This document shows, in pieces, positions 13,730 to 27,662 of a DNA stretch of 64,000 bases. Each line of letters opens with the position of its first letter. Position 1 is the stretch's first letter. A model generated the notes under the pieces. It searched no databases. It was not told where the DNA came from and saw only the letters and a list, made by a program, of their open reading frames with translations. The translations under genes and the position numbers were made by a program. This DNA is from Phoenix dactylifera (taxonomy: Eukaryota > Streptophyta > Magnoliopsida > Arecales > Arecaceae), in NCBI RefSeq assembly GCF_009389715.1, contig NC_052409.1, positions 6,745,605-6,809,604 of the forward strand, written 5' to 3'.

Positions 13730-13732
13730 TTA

Positions 13733-14685
13733 GGGCTCGTTTGGTTCGCGAGAAGCATTTTCCCCCTAGAAATATGATTCATGGGAAGAAGATTCCTAGG
13801 AAGAGAATGCCTGGGAATGTACTTTTGGCATGTTTGGTTTAACATGGAAAAGTAACAAATTTTTAGAGTGCTTATGTTTGGTTGACCATCCACTTTCTTG
13901 GGAAAGTTATGTGTAATTCCCATAATACCCTTAATAAAAGTTAGGTCTTTAATGCCTATTTAATGCTGAAGGGCCGTTTTTGGAAAAAATAAAGATGGAG
14001 TGATTTCCGCCTCATGGGAAAGTAATTTTTCCATGTTTCTCATGGAAAAGACTTTCCCATGAAGGGCTCGTTTGGTTCGCGGGAAGCATTTTCCTTCCTA
14101 GGAATATGATTCCTGGGAAACAAATTCCTAGGAAGAGGATGCCTAGGAAAGTACTTTTGGCATGTTTGGTTGACCATGGGAAAGTGACAAATTTCCAAGA
14201 TGCTTATGTTTGGTTGGCCATCCACTTTCCTAGGAAAGTTATATATAATTCCTATTATGCCCTTAATAAAAATTAGGTTTTTAATGCCTCTTTAATGCTT
14301 CTTTAATGCTGAAGGGACTTTTTGGGAAAAAGTAAAAATGGAGTGATTCCCGCCTCATGGGAAAGTAACTTTCCCATGTTTCTCATGGGAAAGACTTTCC
14401 CATGAAATGTGGGAATCACATTCCCATGGGAATACAACTTTCCCTTCTCTCTCCTTTGAAAACTCCAACCAAACAAGAGGCATCTCATTACTTTCCCGTT
14501 GACCACACTTTCCCCCCTTCTTTTCCCGCGAACCAAACGAGCCCGAAATGTGGGAATCATATTCCCATGGGAATACAATTTTTCTATCTCTCTCCTTTGA
14601 AAACTCCAACCAAACAAGAGGCATTTTATTTTTTTTCCGTTGACCACACTTTTCCTCCTTATTTTTCTGCGAACCAAACGAGCTC
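13733..14685. mobile_element. Outer Harbinger/Tourist-like MITE, interrupted
   Basis: The element begins GGGCTCGTTTGGTTCGCG and ends with the inverted version, GCGAACCAAACGAGCTC. It is flanked by TTA on both sides (13730-13732 and 14686-14688), the 3-bp target duplication typical of PIF/Harbinger. It encodes no protein. A second copy of the same family is inserted at 14064-14544. Without that insert the element would be about 469 bp. Confidence 0.85.
14064..14544. mobile_element. Inner MITE nested in a copy of itself
   Basis: This 481-bp element has the same terminal inverted repeats as the outer one and is flanked by GAA on each side (14061-14063 and 14545-14547). The inner copy itself preserves the uninterrupted site, reading CCCATGAAATGTGGG, which shows that GAA was duplicated on insertion. 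Interiors of both copies are rich in inverted motifs such as TTTCCCATG and CATGGGAA. Confidence 0.85.
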
Positions 14686-14688
14686 TTA

Positions 14689-15427
14689 ATTTCTAACGTT
14701 GGACAGATTGGTTACAATGTGTTTGTCGTTTATATATCACAAGTTTTACTCAAGTAGAATAGTGGACATTAGGAAAATATTTCTTTTTTCATTGATATAC
14801 TTGCACATATAATCAAGTGATAGTGATGTAACCGTTTTATAACTAAATATCAAGTGAAAGACAGAAAATTATTCAGGAAATAGGAATCATGCAACCTAGT
14901 AGACTACAGAATTAGTTACAGAATTAGTTACAGAATTAAGTGATTTCTAATAACCCAACTTGATTAACTTAAAAATGACTGGATTTAAAAGTTTTGATGG
15001 GATCTGGTGTTCTAGAGTTGGTATGATCACACATCTTGATTAACTTCAAAATGATTTGGATTTGGATTTGTTTCTTAATAAAAAAAAAGGATTGTATAAT
15101 CTTGGCAAAATCAATCATAGATATTCTAGTGAAAAAATAAATAAATACAAGTTCCGACAAACTTAATTTAGAGATATAGTTTCACTCGATGTGCAACATT
15201 GATAAGTTTCGCTTGGCTTGCACAATGATTTAGTCCAGCCTAACTCACCCACCATACTTCAACATTAGCATTCGGCATGTATGGTGCATGAGAGAAGTAT
15301 GGATAGTAATAATCTTTATATTTTTGATAAATATAATTTTAATTTTTGATCGGCACGCACCTTCATTGAGAATAGAGAAGAGTTAGAACTTATTTTGAGG
15401 GGAAGATTTTGATATTTTCTCTTATTT
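14689..15427. other. Intergenic AT-rich DNA
   Basis: No gene is visible. A short direct repeat of ACAGAATTAGTT occurs three times near 14907-14938. Nothing else stands out. Confidence 0.5.
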
Positions 15428-15915
15428 TGTCCTTGCTAGACTAAGAATTTATATCCATTTAAATCTAATCACAGAAGCCATGATAGGCCGGTGGCCAACC
15501 CTGATGGACCCATGCTACAGTATTCCCTATTCTATATAACCATAGGCCGGATCCGCTTTGATACTATTTTGTCGCAACTCAGAACCCCACTCAAAAAGAC
15601 TAATTGGAAGGTATTATTTAGATTCCTTAATCCTGTATAAGTACTCAAGATCCACCAAGCGAATAACCGATGTAGGACTAAACGCATATCTGCACGAGTC
15701 CTCACATACTCCTTTTATTTAAACCCTGATGTCCTCGTTAGGCTAAGAATCCGAATCTATTCAAATTTAATCACAAGCACAACGATTGGCCCGTGGTCGC
15801 CTTAATGAGCCTGTGCTGCAGTGTCCTCTAGTCCATATAGGTTATAAGCCGGATCTGTTTTGATACTATTTTATTTGCTAAGATCTCACTCAAAAAAGAT
15901 AGCCGAAAAGTATAT
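15428..15915. repeat. Tandemly duplicated dispersed repeat
   Basis: Two diverged copies are offset by 302 bp, starting at 15428 and 15730. Both contain GCCGGATC, TTTGATACTATTTT and CTCACTCAAAAA in the same order. The first copy also contains the LTR-end-like block shared with 10212-10336; the second is cut short at about 15915. This looks like a partial tandem of a non-autonomous retroelement. Confidence 0.6.
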
Positions 15916-17079
15916 GCCGCTACACTTTGAGATAAAAATGGTTAATCTTCTATCTCGCATGCATTATTAAGAAATATTCTTTATTCCATGCAAGAAAACA
16001 CCATGTCCATCCTAAAAGGCCCAAAAGAGTTTTTTAGACATGCTAGCTTCAAATTAACCCTATAATCTTCGTGTGTTGCACCAAAATACAAGATTTATCT
16101 TCTTTCCAAGGATGTAATCAGTAGATGTTAGCTCACCTAGCTTTTACCTTCCTCTCCATATAAGAGATCTCAGTTTCAAATTATGGTGGCGACCTATTCT
16201 CAAAAAAATTCCTTCCAAAAATGTTTTGGAGTACAAGAACCTCTGTAAGATTAATGGTGGATTTTTTCAGATTATTTTCACCTAGGTATCACTATATATA
16301 TTCATAAGATTCAGTTTAGATTCCTTAAAGATAACTGTTCCAATAATCTGTGGGAAGAAAGGGTCAAGGAATATCCTATCATCATGATGGAGACGTGTCC
16401 GCATGCCTGATGAATAGAAAAAAGGTCGCCATGCAACCATGGTTTTATTAACATGGCATCTTCCTAAATATCAATGAAGCTTCTCGGATATGACAATTAC
16501 AAGACTAGATATAATATAGGCGTGCAAAAGATGGGGATGCAAGGATGGATGCATGCCAAGCTAAAATAGAGAGAATCATTCAAAAGAATGGCTAAGAAGG
16601 ACAACAGAAGGGACAAAGTCAATGACAAATTATTTTAAAAAATGAAGGCCAAAAAACGCTTATCAATAGTCACCAATATCTACCATGAAAACCATTCCTA
16701 TTTTTATTTACAACATAAAGAGCATGGTGTTTTTTTTATCTCTTTTTCTTTCGATTGGAAGAGAGACAAAACCACCTGATTTATTAAAGAAGAGAAGAAA
16801 AGTATGAGGCAAGCATCTAATAGGATATCTTAGATTATTTCGTATCTATGTGTCCATAAATTGTGACAAGATTAAATCCTAGAGTAATAGCAAGGATAGT
16901 GAGGGAATAAAGAACCAAAAGTTATCCGTGGTGCTACTCGGATTTGATGACTTTCGGCGCAAAAAGACAAGCATCCTGGTCGGGAAATAATAAAGAGTGG
17001 ACATGCATGAAAGAGAAAAAGAGCGGCTGTTCCGGAGAAGAAGATGGAGGTCTATGTTCGCTTTCTATTTGCTTTGTGT
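15916..17079. other. Intergenic DNA without recognised features
   Basis: AT-rich DNA with scattered short reading frames that show no family resemblance or codon bias. No RNA gene or repeat was identified. Confidence 0.5.
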
Positions 17080-17494
17080 CTGTGCTTGGTTATGGGAATA
17101 AGAAAAGTGGAATAAGAATAATTCTGCTTATTGAAATAGTTATATTCCATTTCTAATTATTGTTCGACTATGATCCTTGAATAATTTTTGATAGAAAATG
17201 CTTTTGTTACTTGAAAAGTGGGAAGAAAGAGCTTTAAATAAGAAATGATTTATGACAGCTTTTTCTTGGAATGATTATTTTGCCCCTATCCATTTATTTA
17301 AATATACCAAAGAGTGGAAGGGTAATTCGGTCCTTATAATCAAAATTAGTGAGGTAACCGATGCATTGATTTATTCTCTCTCTACTTTTTTTCTCCAACC
17401 AAAAGTCGAAAGAAAATCTATCCTGTGGAATAGCTTATCCCTTCTACACTACAAGGGGTATCCCTTCAAAACTTATTCCCTCTACCAAACGCAG
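17080..17494. mobile_element. Probable degenerate MITE
   Basis: The left end reads CTGTGCTTGGTTATGGGAAT and the right end is the approximate inverse of CTGCGTTTGGTAGAGGGAAT; both continue into AAG. The 415-bp interval is non-coding. I could not find a convincing target duplication, so the borders are approximate. Confidence 0.4.
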
Positions 17495-19944
17495 CCTATC
17501 CTCAATGGGTACTCTTAATTGCAGGATAAGGGGGTATAAGGTGGGGTCATATTTTATTTTTGGATAAATAATTTTTATCCATGATTACATTATGCCATAG
17601 TGCAACTAACATTGCAATGACTATTTTTGGATTAGAAGACTAATACGGCCTTCACTTTTTGGTTGCCTTTTGCTAATAAAGGATCACTTTGATCCTTCCA
17701 AACATATGGATGGGATAGGCTACTTTAAGCATAGGAATGTTGTCCCCTCCTCCTTGACATGGACTACTTGAGCATCCTCCACCATTGTTATGATACCCAT
17801 CAAATTTTATGTTTGTTGCAGGTTATATTCTATGTCACAAGCTCAAAACACATCAAAATGGGGAGGGATGCAAAGATTAAAAAAGAAGATAGCAACATAA
17901 AAAGCATGCAAAGCATGTGTGATTGCAAAATAATATACAGTAGAATTGTCTTCACCCAAGTAGAATAAACTACGTTCTACTGGATGTATTCGTATCCGCA
18001 TTGTATGATACACCCGTTTCAGCAAAAAAAAAAAAAAAGTAGAATAAACTACCTGCCACTTTGGAGGAATAAGATCTAATGCCAATCGGACAGGATGCCC
18101 TAGTTCATCGCTACTGTTTTTTTATGGAAAAGCTCATCGATGCAGTAAACCAACATAATTATCATTGTGTTTTCTCCACCATATGCATATTATGCAAATA
18201 TATTTCAGCAGGTAAGGCAAAAATCAATGAACTTCATAAGCCAGTTTCCAGGAATTTTTATTGTGAGGCTTCGTGCGGAGAAAGCAGCAGCTCCCAAAAG
18301 AAACTAGTTGGTTCAAAGTGGACAAATCAAAGTGCTCCAGCAGTTGCAGAGATCAGAGGGCAGCTTCAGTGTGTGCATGGTAGTATCTCGCATGTCCATT
18401 GCCATGGCTGATCAGTAGAATATTTCACTTCTGGGCCTGGAACATCCTTTGCATGGGAAGCCTTCAATAATTCATATGCATGAGAGAGAGAGAGAGACTT
18501 GAATCAATGTTCATGTTCTGTAATCACATTCTGTTGAGTCATCCTGGCCCAGTCACAAGGCCATCAATCAGGTTTTGCCTGCCATCATCAGCCATCCAGA
18601 TCATCTTCGCGCGGTACCACCCATCATTCAGGTCTTGCATAAAGCTTCACCCAAACCATTCGTGTAAAACTTGCTTGCCAATCTAGAAGGTTTAACAATG
18701 AAGAAGATATTCTCAGTAGGTATGAATAAAATAATGAAAAGATGAAAATGTTTTCAAATAGAGATAAGCTAGAGTAAAAATGGCATCCCCTGATTCAACA
18801 ATTCAGCATGCATGCATGCGTGGAAGCACGAAAGGAGGTTGTTGTCCCATAAGAATTAATATAGGAGTTAATGAAGCGAAATTAGCACTTCTAAAATCAG
18901 TATGATCACCATTCATTAAAGGGGAAAAATATCACTATGATCATTACAGGAGAACAATCACAAACATATCCTATTAGAAATCATAAAACAATTTTTTTTT
19001 AAAGTCCAGCATTGCATCTGCCCTTGACTAGATGGAGGTTGATTAAAATTCGGGTTCAGTATTTTTTTTAATTGTAGATAAACAAGAAAATTTGCTCTGC
19101 ATTCCTCTACAAGAACCATCAGTTCAATTAAAAAAAAAAAATCAAAAGGCAAAGCACCTTAACTTTCTAGAAACTATAGTTCAAAGGCAAATTATTTAAA
19201 AAAACAGCATTCTTATACATATATTATCGCATGCAGCCCAAATGTGCACAACAGTTCAATAGGCCATCTCCTGGATGGACGATAAGCCTGAAAATCATAT
19301 TGAATGGCTGATCCTATCCATTCGAAACTCGGTAATATCATTGATCGTTAAATGAAATTAAGGCAGGATGACTATCAAGTAGTTCGAACACCTAATAAAA
19401 TCAATTCAGGCACCTGCTAAACCAAGACACATCTAGCTATTCTTGGCCAGTGAACCTCGAAAGTTACTTCATGTAGCATTGCAGAGCCCAAAATTTCTGT
19501 AATGAGGAATTGATGACAGGAAGAAGGGAAAAGATTCAAGTGCTCTGATCTCACCTGGTAGCATCGTTTAACAGAAAAGCGAAAAACTGGCCACAAGTAT
19601 GTCCTCCTCTGGGTCATACCTGCAGACAATTTTTTCAGAATTTAGAACTGCTTCCTCCCATTTAACCACGTGAAATACCATACTAAAGGGTATCATTACA
19701 GGAAAGAAATATTTTCATTTTAACTGCAGATACCTGAGCACCGTGCAAAACAAATCGCACCTTCGAGTGAAGCAAGCCATCCAAACAGAGGTGATTCTAG
19801 CAACCAGCAAAGTATGGCAGTCAACCTAAAGAATAATAATTATGGCAATCAGGCAAAATTTGCAATACCTGTGCCTCCCACAATTAAAAGTGCAGCCAAG
19901 CCAGTACCACTCAGACAAGAATAATGGCTACTCATGATCCAATA
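17495..19944. other. Intergenic DNA and probable 3' UTR of the nucleotidyltransferase locus
   Basis: No intact gene is seen. On the minus strand, a segment at about 19557-19619 is bounded by CTGCAG and CCAG|GTGAG, like a non-coding exon. Another acceptor-like site (TTTAGCAG) lies near 19424. These may be spliced 3'-UTR exons of the gene ending at 19945, but this is a guess from splice signals. A short GA run lies at about 18484-18497. Confidence 0.45.
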
Positions 19945-22900
19945 TCACTCCTCATCAACAATACTAGGGATATTTTTTGGAAGTAGCCTGAATGTTCCCA
20001 TTGAAGTTGGAGCACAATTACCAGAAAACTGTGATATCTCATTCTCCAGCACAGAGTAAGCATCAGCAAAAGCCTGAGACCAATTACTTAGGTGATGAGA
20101 TATAATTCAACAAATCATTCTTACAATAAAATTAACTTAGATATGGTAGACGAAGATCATCAGTGTTAATTCTCAAGTCAGATGGCCCTATACATATTTT
20201 ATGCTAGTAGGTTCAACCCTACTAGCAGGAATACTCAGTACAGCCAACTGTATGTATACAAAGACATGGAGTCGTCATTATCATGATCATCCAAAGCTTT
20301 GCCCACTAAAAAATAGGGTCAGCTATGGAGCACAACTTTTGGCCAAAAAGATTTGATAGAAGAATTAAGCAGACCTTTCAGCCAGTTGTCAACTAGACAT
20401 ACAACCATCAAGAAAACGGTGTAAAATTCTTGACCAAATCAACTTTAGTCCAGAGAAGTTAGCTGGAAAAGTTTGAAGACCTGAACCTGGAAGGCTGGTC
20501 AGAAGAATATTGTGTAAATGTTACACAAAAATGTTTTGTTTTGTCAACAGAGCTAACCAAAGAGCAACCCTTGGAATATACGAGCTAGCTCTGGCCTTAA
20601 ATAGTTTTTTCAGACCCTGTTTCAGTTCCACTAAGGTTGCTTGTGAACTGTTTTTATCACTTATTTCCATCATTTCAAGAACTATTTTAGTTGAAACTTT
20701 TAAACTTCTTCATTAAGGAACAATTTAGACAATTTAGAATTGCCTCAGTTGGCTGAAAATGAATCATACTTAGATATAAGGATTGGCAAAAATCAAAATT
20801 TCAGAGCTTATATATGTACAGCAGTGGCACGGAAAGACATGGGGAAGCTTGGAATAATATCAGATGTAGCCTTAAATAGGAATACTTGGCGAATGCGGAA
20901 TCGTGAAGCCAAACCCAAAAAGTTGGAAAAAGGTTTGGTGCTTAACTGCTTATGGTTATGTATATTACAGCAGTGTATTGAAACATTAATAACTTCTTGC
21001 AACTTGCACAAGAGAAAGTTAACTTGATCACAATGGTTATAGCACACTTGCAACATATGGACTAGCTTTTCCAAAACAGATTGGACTAACAAAATCATCA
21101 ATTCCATACACAGCATGAAAAAGAGATGAAACCATTTAGCAACAATTAATTGATTACTCATATGTAAATTAGTTACACCATAAGTAATAAAGTTATGATG
21201 GGTTGAAATGACCAAGCTATGTGACCCTGTAGTTATGATCTCAGAATTGGAGGATTGGCCACCCACTGTCATACACAAACAGAACTTTGCAATCTAAAAC
21301 AGGAAAATAAAAATAGTTTGGTAACAATAAAATATCCTGTCGGATAATTAGGAAAGACTCAGCCCTTTGTGAAGAATCAAGACGAATGAACACTGTCTGA
21401 GCTGAATGACAGTTGGCAGATTTCAGAAACTTTCCTGAAAAAAAAAAATATGCAGAAAAATGTCCAAATTTCAACGACCATATTAGTTGATTAAGGTGCT
21501 AGCATGCATCATTTTTGACGACTATCCTAAGAGCCTCTTCTTTTTTGTCACATTAGGGCCACTAGGTATATACCAAAGATTGAGCAAATATTTGGAATGA
21601 CATCACCTAAAGCAGAGCAACAATATTATTATCTTCTTCTCCTAATTCCCAGAAAAATTAAGCTGCCAAAATTGAGACCACAGTCATATTACGTGACTAT
21701 GGCTTTAAGAAATCTAACAAATAATGGATGAAGTAGTGAATATTCAACTAACCTTAATGCACTGGTGTATACGAAAGCAATTCCTCCCTACATTGTTAGC
21801 TGGACAGAGAGGATCATCGATATGAATTGGATCAATGCTGCAAAACTCACATAACGAAATGATTCAGATATTAGCATCCAATAAAAATATAGGAGGTCAT
21901 GTTCAATCCTATGAGTGATTCTCAAACCTGAGCCCTCTTTCTCGATTCATATAAACTCCACTTCCTTGAATTGAAATACGCATTTGACGTGGGTCAAAAA
22001 CATTCCTAAAGTCATCAAAACAAAATATGATGTTCAGTGATACATTTGACTCTCCGACTAGCCTGAAACCAGCTAATTGAATCATACATCAATCTTGCAA
22101 CACAGTAGAAACTAAGTTGCCTATCTCTGTATATAGCTAAAAAGAAATTGCAAGCAATTTTCCCTCACCCAAAGAAGTAGAGAAAATCCATCAAAAGGCT
22201 ACCCAGGTTCTGCAAACAACAAGTGATTTAAATCATACAGCTGAAGTTGAATATGAAGATCATTAAATGCGAAGAATTAAAACCACAGTCAATCAGGTGC
22301 ATAACATATACTTAAATTTGTAGCCAGTGGCAGACAAGCAGGAAAACAGAAACAAACAAGAAAAGTAAGCATGAGTATTATGTAGCAGTTAAGTTGTTGT
22401 CATCTCATCTTTGTGCCATCCATGGATACAAAAATTTACATATCATCAGACACCAAGGGTTAGGTTTTTTTTAAAAAAAAGAATCAAACGACTCAATATA
22501 ACCTAGGAGAAATCTGCCTTTCTTTGCAAAAACCTTGCCTCTTTACCTTAGAAGCCTTGTCACCAAGGATCCAGCAACTTTTGTTCTGTCGTTTTGATAT
22601 TCTAACTCATAGCACAGCATTTCTTCTACTCAGAACCACCAGCTCACATAAAATCATGTTATAGATGCACATTTTGCACCCCTTGCCACTGGCGAAAGGA
22701 GTTGTCTATGGATACTCTCTAAAACATGGAGCGGATGCAAAAGTGACTTAATAATAATCAGCCTCCCACGAAGAAACAGAAGCTTGGCTTTTTAGTTAGA
22801 AAAGCACCTCATGCCTATCATATCTCAAACAGTCATGTCCCAAATACCTCATCCAAGGCAAAGGCCCAAGTAGAACATGCAAAATTTTCTCCATAGAACT

Positions 22901-25900
22901 GAAAAACTGCTCCATGAGAATGAATTATCGCATAGAAAAAGAAACAAGCAGAAGTCCAGTATTTTAGTGCTTGAGAGCTTCTTATCATATACTTTCCACT
23001 GTGTATATATAAAAAAACTTTTCAGATCTAGCATGATGCTAACTACGATATACAAATGGAACTTATAAATTACCCAGTTCCAAAGGAAATCAATCATTGG
23101 TTCAATGTTGGAGATGGACATGTGGATAGTAACATAAATAAAGTAATTATACAGACTGGTGTTTGATGTCAAACCATGCTCAGCAAACCATTGGAATTAC
23201 ATGCATGGACAATTAGATATATAGAACACCATCAACAGCGGTGAATTATTTCCCTTACTATTGTAGCTAACAAAAAGGTACGAGCTTTACCTGGTTAATA
23301 GGCCGACCAATATGGTGTTCATGCTGAAGAAAGCATATAATTAGCAACACCTGCACAAAGTCCATCGACATATTAGGGCAATCACCACCTTAATACAATA
23401 TATATTGAGTAGTTTTATGCCTCTTTTCTAATAAACAGCTAAACTCCGCATTGCATTAGCTCCGAAAAAAGAAAAAACATTTTCGTTTGGATCATTGAGG
23501 AGTTTAAAGTCTGTTCAGTTGCATGAAAATCCATGGAAAAGGAAATGTGAGGCTTTTCCACAGGATTTTTTTTTTCTGAGTTCTGGCGATAAACTTTCCA
23601 AACTAATCATTTTTTCCTGTTGAAACAAACAAAAAGAAAAACTTATCATTTTTTTCTAGAAAAATAAGTTTTCCAAGCACTTTTCCTTGCAACCAAACAA
23701 ACCTTAAACAAAAAATTAAGGATAAAAATTGATTATTGTCCAGTCCAAGACTTACACTACCTCAGGAATTCATGAACCATGATTTATGTTATGGTGATGT
23801 CACAAAGCAAAATTAGGTTCCCATAACAACAAACTGTTCATGTGTCCAGAAAGAGTTAAAAATATTTCAAAATAATTACAAAGATATAAAATGTTCGAAG
23901 AGTTAATAGCAACATTTTAAAATGTAGAATATTACCATCAGTAACAGGACTTTTATTCAAATAAAGGACAGCATAGAGGCTTCACAGGCATTATTTTTAG
24001 ATCACATGCTCTGAATCTTTTTTAGCGATGTTACTCTTAATGCTTGCCATTCAACTAATGTGGTTGGATCTCTTTATGCTAAACTATTGATGCAGTGACG
24101 CAGTCAGATACAAAAAGAGATAAAAAGGGGCTTGAAGCAGACCTATTTTGGGTCCTAAACAAGGTCAAATATCCAGAAAATAATTCTGCAGATCTTTGAA
24201 AGAAGAATAGCATGTAAAATATGGCAACCTGATATATTTTGTAGTTTTATATTTGACAGAGCACTTGACTATGATTATGCGAGGTTTGATGGACCACATC
24301 CTCATATCTTTATCTAGCCTTCAAGAGACCTGATTAAATATCATAAATCCTCATTGCTCTCTCATCCATCTAGAATACATTATTGTGTTTCTTTCATCAA
24401 TTCCTTAGCACAGAGGCATAACAAATTGATTGTTCTGATCTTAAGTTTTCCTTCCTAGGCTACTAGTAAGACTCTAAACAGTGTTACTACCAGTAACTTC
24501 TAACTGAACGGAAAATTATTGATAGATTTTGTGGAGTCCAATTTTCCTACTCCACTTCCAGTCATGACACACTCTTTATTCTTATGATTTCCAACTTTCA
24601 TCTACTACTCAAGGTCAGACTAAGGCCATTAAGTATACTACTGATCAAAGACCAACAGAGGTGGACAACTCCAGTCTTCAGCCTTTAGCTACCCATTCGA
24701 GTCAGAGGTCCAAGCAATGACAATTCATCAGTTTGGTAAGCAAGCAAGCATGTAAATAGTATCTTATTTCAAATTGTGCCCTCCAAGCAACAACTCTCCA
24801 CATAAGATTCCTTTATAGTAAGCAGAGGTTAGAGTGTTTTTTTTGGGTATATGCAGTTAAGCATTCCCTTTATGGAACCATTGACAGGCTCAGAAACCAG
24901 AATTGGTGACCGAGGCAAAGACATATGGTGTGAGTGATATGTAAATGAAAAATGAAGTGATACAAGCTAAGAGGACTAGGGCCTTTTTTTTCTTTTTTTT
25001 TTTGGGTTGGGTGGGAGGCTTGACCTTTCTGCTAAGTCAAAAAGATAACTGATTCTCCACTTAAGAACAATAATATCAGAAAATATAAAAAATATTCAAG
25101 GAAAACTAACAGCACAAAATTATTGCAGTCCAATTGAACTTTTTTCATGTTCATTGGGAAATTATTTTTTTTAATAGAATGGCAAAGAAAATGCAGCATA
25201 ACTTACCAAACAGTAAGAACTCAAAGCACCCGAATAAGACTGGTCCAAACTACGATCTGACAAAAACTTCTTCAGTATCAAAGCAAGGGGTCCAACAGCA
25301 GGAAACTGCTGAGTGAGCTCTCTAACCTGCAAATTAAAATTAATATTGAATTTATGCTAGACATAATAATCATTGTTATGCCATTACAAACTTTAATGGT
25401 CATCCTTCACACTTCATTTGTCTGAAGGGTCATATCTATACATGGCATGACCAGGTACAAATTGACTCCAGTTGCTTCAGGTTCTCTAAGTGCTTTAAAG
25501 CTCATGGCATTACTAGGTACCAATTGAGTCCCCTGTTTGGGTCAAATGTCAAATTGTCAAATAACAAAATAGATCAACAAGCTATTGCACCACACTGGAA
25601 TCAATGCCTTATTGACGAAGGCTTCGGAGTACACCATAACCAACATATTCAAAACTCCATCAAACAACATAAATATTGTTATTATGTATACAACATTATC
25701 TCTGTCTCAAGCTGTCCACAGTCATCATCAACCCTGCCCCTCCAACCACACCACTCAGCCTTCCCTTCTCCTCTCTTTCTCCAAATGAGCAAGAAAATGA
25801 TCCCATAGATACCCAACAACTACCTGGTTTCTGACCAGACACCTGATTTATCATAAGTCCCTCGTTACAGACGTGTAGTCCACTATCAAAGACGTGTAGT

Positions 25901-25951
25901 CCACTATCAAATACGTCTCTCTCTCTCTCTCTTTAAATGAGACCGAAACAA

Positions 25952-26130
25952 CCCAACTGAATTCAATAGCCATCCAGTAGCCAAATCAAATCCACTATCA
26001 AATGTGATGTAGGATTGTAATTTAGGTTTGAGTTTGGGTTCCCAATTGAATTCAATAGCTATCCAGTACCCAAATCAAATCCACTATCAAATATAATGTA
26101 GGATTGTAATTTAGGTTAGAGTTTGGGTTC
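25952..26130. repeat. 89-bp tandem duplication in an intron
   Basis: Two near-identical copies start at 25952 and 26041 and share CATCCAGTA, AATCCACTATCAAAT and GATTGTAATTTAGG. Just upstream (about 25870-25910) a 21-bp unit containing GTGTAGTCCACTATC is also duplicated, followed by a CT run at about 25916-25932. All lie in an intron of the nucleotidyltransferase pseudogene. Confidence 0.85.
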
Positions 26131-27662
26131 AATTATGGTTAGAGATGGAACAGGCCGTAAGCTGGCCTCTGCCCACCCCTAGATATGGTAATGGTGCCTA
26201 AGAGTGACTGACACTCAAGCTTAGGCTCCATAATTTTTATTATTCATTAAGTTCAAACAAATTGCGCATGTATTGTCACCCACTTAACCTATAGAGATAT
26301 GGGTTCAGTAATATAACAATCTCTTCCTCCATATAATTTAATAAATAAATATTCATAAAAAATCCAATCACAAAACAATTAAAAGTCCATAAGTTGGTAA
26401 TGAAGCAAAAATTGGATTTATTACATCAAAATAGTTTTTTCATTACTTAAAAAGTATATGCCAACTGAGAAAATCAACTTGCCTAGATCGAGTCCAACAT
26501 TTTAGTTTGTACCATAAATTCTCGACTTCCAATAAAAAACAAAGAAAACTTATCCAGAAAATAAAAGAAAAACACTAAAAGTTCACCTCAAGCCAATTTG
26601 TCAGGCCATCTAAAGTGTAGCTCACCACATATAGTCACGACTCACAAATATGTTCCAAAAACACAGACAAAACTCTAGTATGACAAATAGAATTCCCTTA
26701 ATTGCATACTCAAAAAGCGTAAGACCTCACGTCTAAAAGAAGGAAGAAAATCCAACATAAAAAAAGGAAACGAACTTATCTGCAATTAACAAATTAAAAA
26801 ATGTTGAAAAGTTATGGATTACCAGTTCAGAAGTTTCAAGTCCTGTGTGTGATGGTGACTTGAAGCTGATATCAAGACGAATTGATTTCACATCAACAGC
26901 AACATCCTTTTTCATTTTTGAACACATTGGCCAAGAGGTATTTGCTGAACTAGACAGATCTGGACAAGGGATGCTTTCCTTTCCAGGCATCTTGGTTGAA
27001 TGTGCTTCTGGTGTCTCCACAATGGAAGAATTGTCATTTGAAAGACTAATGTCATGAGGAACATCTGCCACAAGCATGATGACAGGTATCTGGACACCAC
27101 AAATTTTGATAAAGTACATAAGTTGACAGTGAGATGAGAGAGTCCAAGTGTCAAGAAAAGAAAGAATTGGAATTATTTTAAGAAAAAACATGAGAAAGAA
27201 CGAGGCATAACTGCAGTGTTTTCTATTGTTTTTAGGGAGTCATTTCTAACCCATTCTTGGTTTGCAAGGTACCTAGCTGCATGCTGGAACAAAACCAGAA
27301 GAGTAAGGCCCTGTTTGGGGGAGCTTTTGGAGGGCCAAAAAGCACTTTCTGGCCCTCCAAAAGTACTTTTAGCCAAAAAATGGTGTTTGATAAATTTTTC
27401 AAAAAGCTGTTTCAACTTTTGCGGGAAGCTGAAAACAACTTTTGGGGAGAAGCTCCAATTTGGAGCTTTCTGAAAATGCTGTTTTCAGCTTTTTCGGAAA
27501 GCTGTATTTTTGACCAAAATACCCCCATTTAAAAAAAAAATTCCTCCCAAAAACCTCTCTCTCACCGTCTCTTCCTCTCCCACCCAACCCCACTCCCTCT
27601 CCCCCGCCGCCGCACCCTCTCCCTCTGCCTCGTCGTCGCACCCCCTCCCTCTCCCCCGCCCC

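Noticed and set aside
18079-18686. Short reading frames near 18.1-18.7 kb
   Set aside because: No splice pattern, homology or codon bias supports a gene. They are probably chance frames in intergenic DNA.
23483-23705. Possible MITE with TTTCGTTTGGAT and AACCAAACAAACC ends
   Set aside because: The ends match poorly and flanks give no target duplication.
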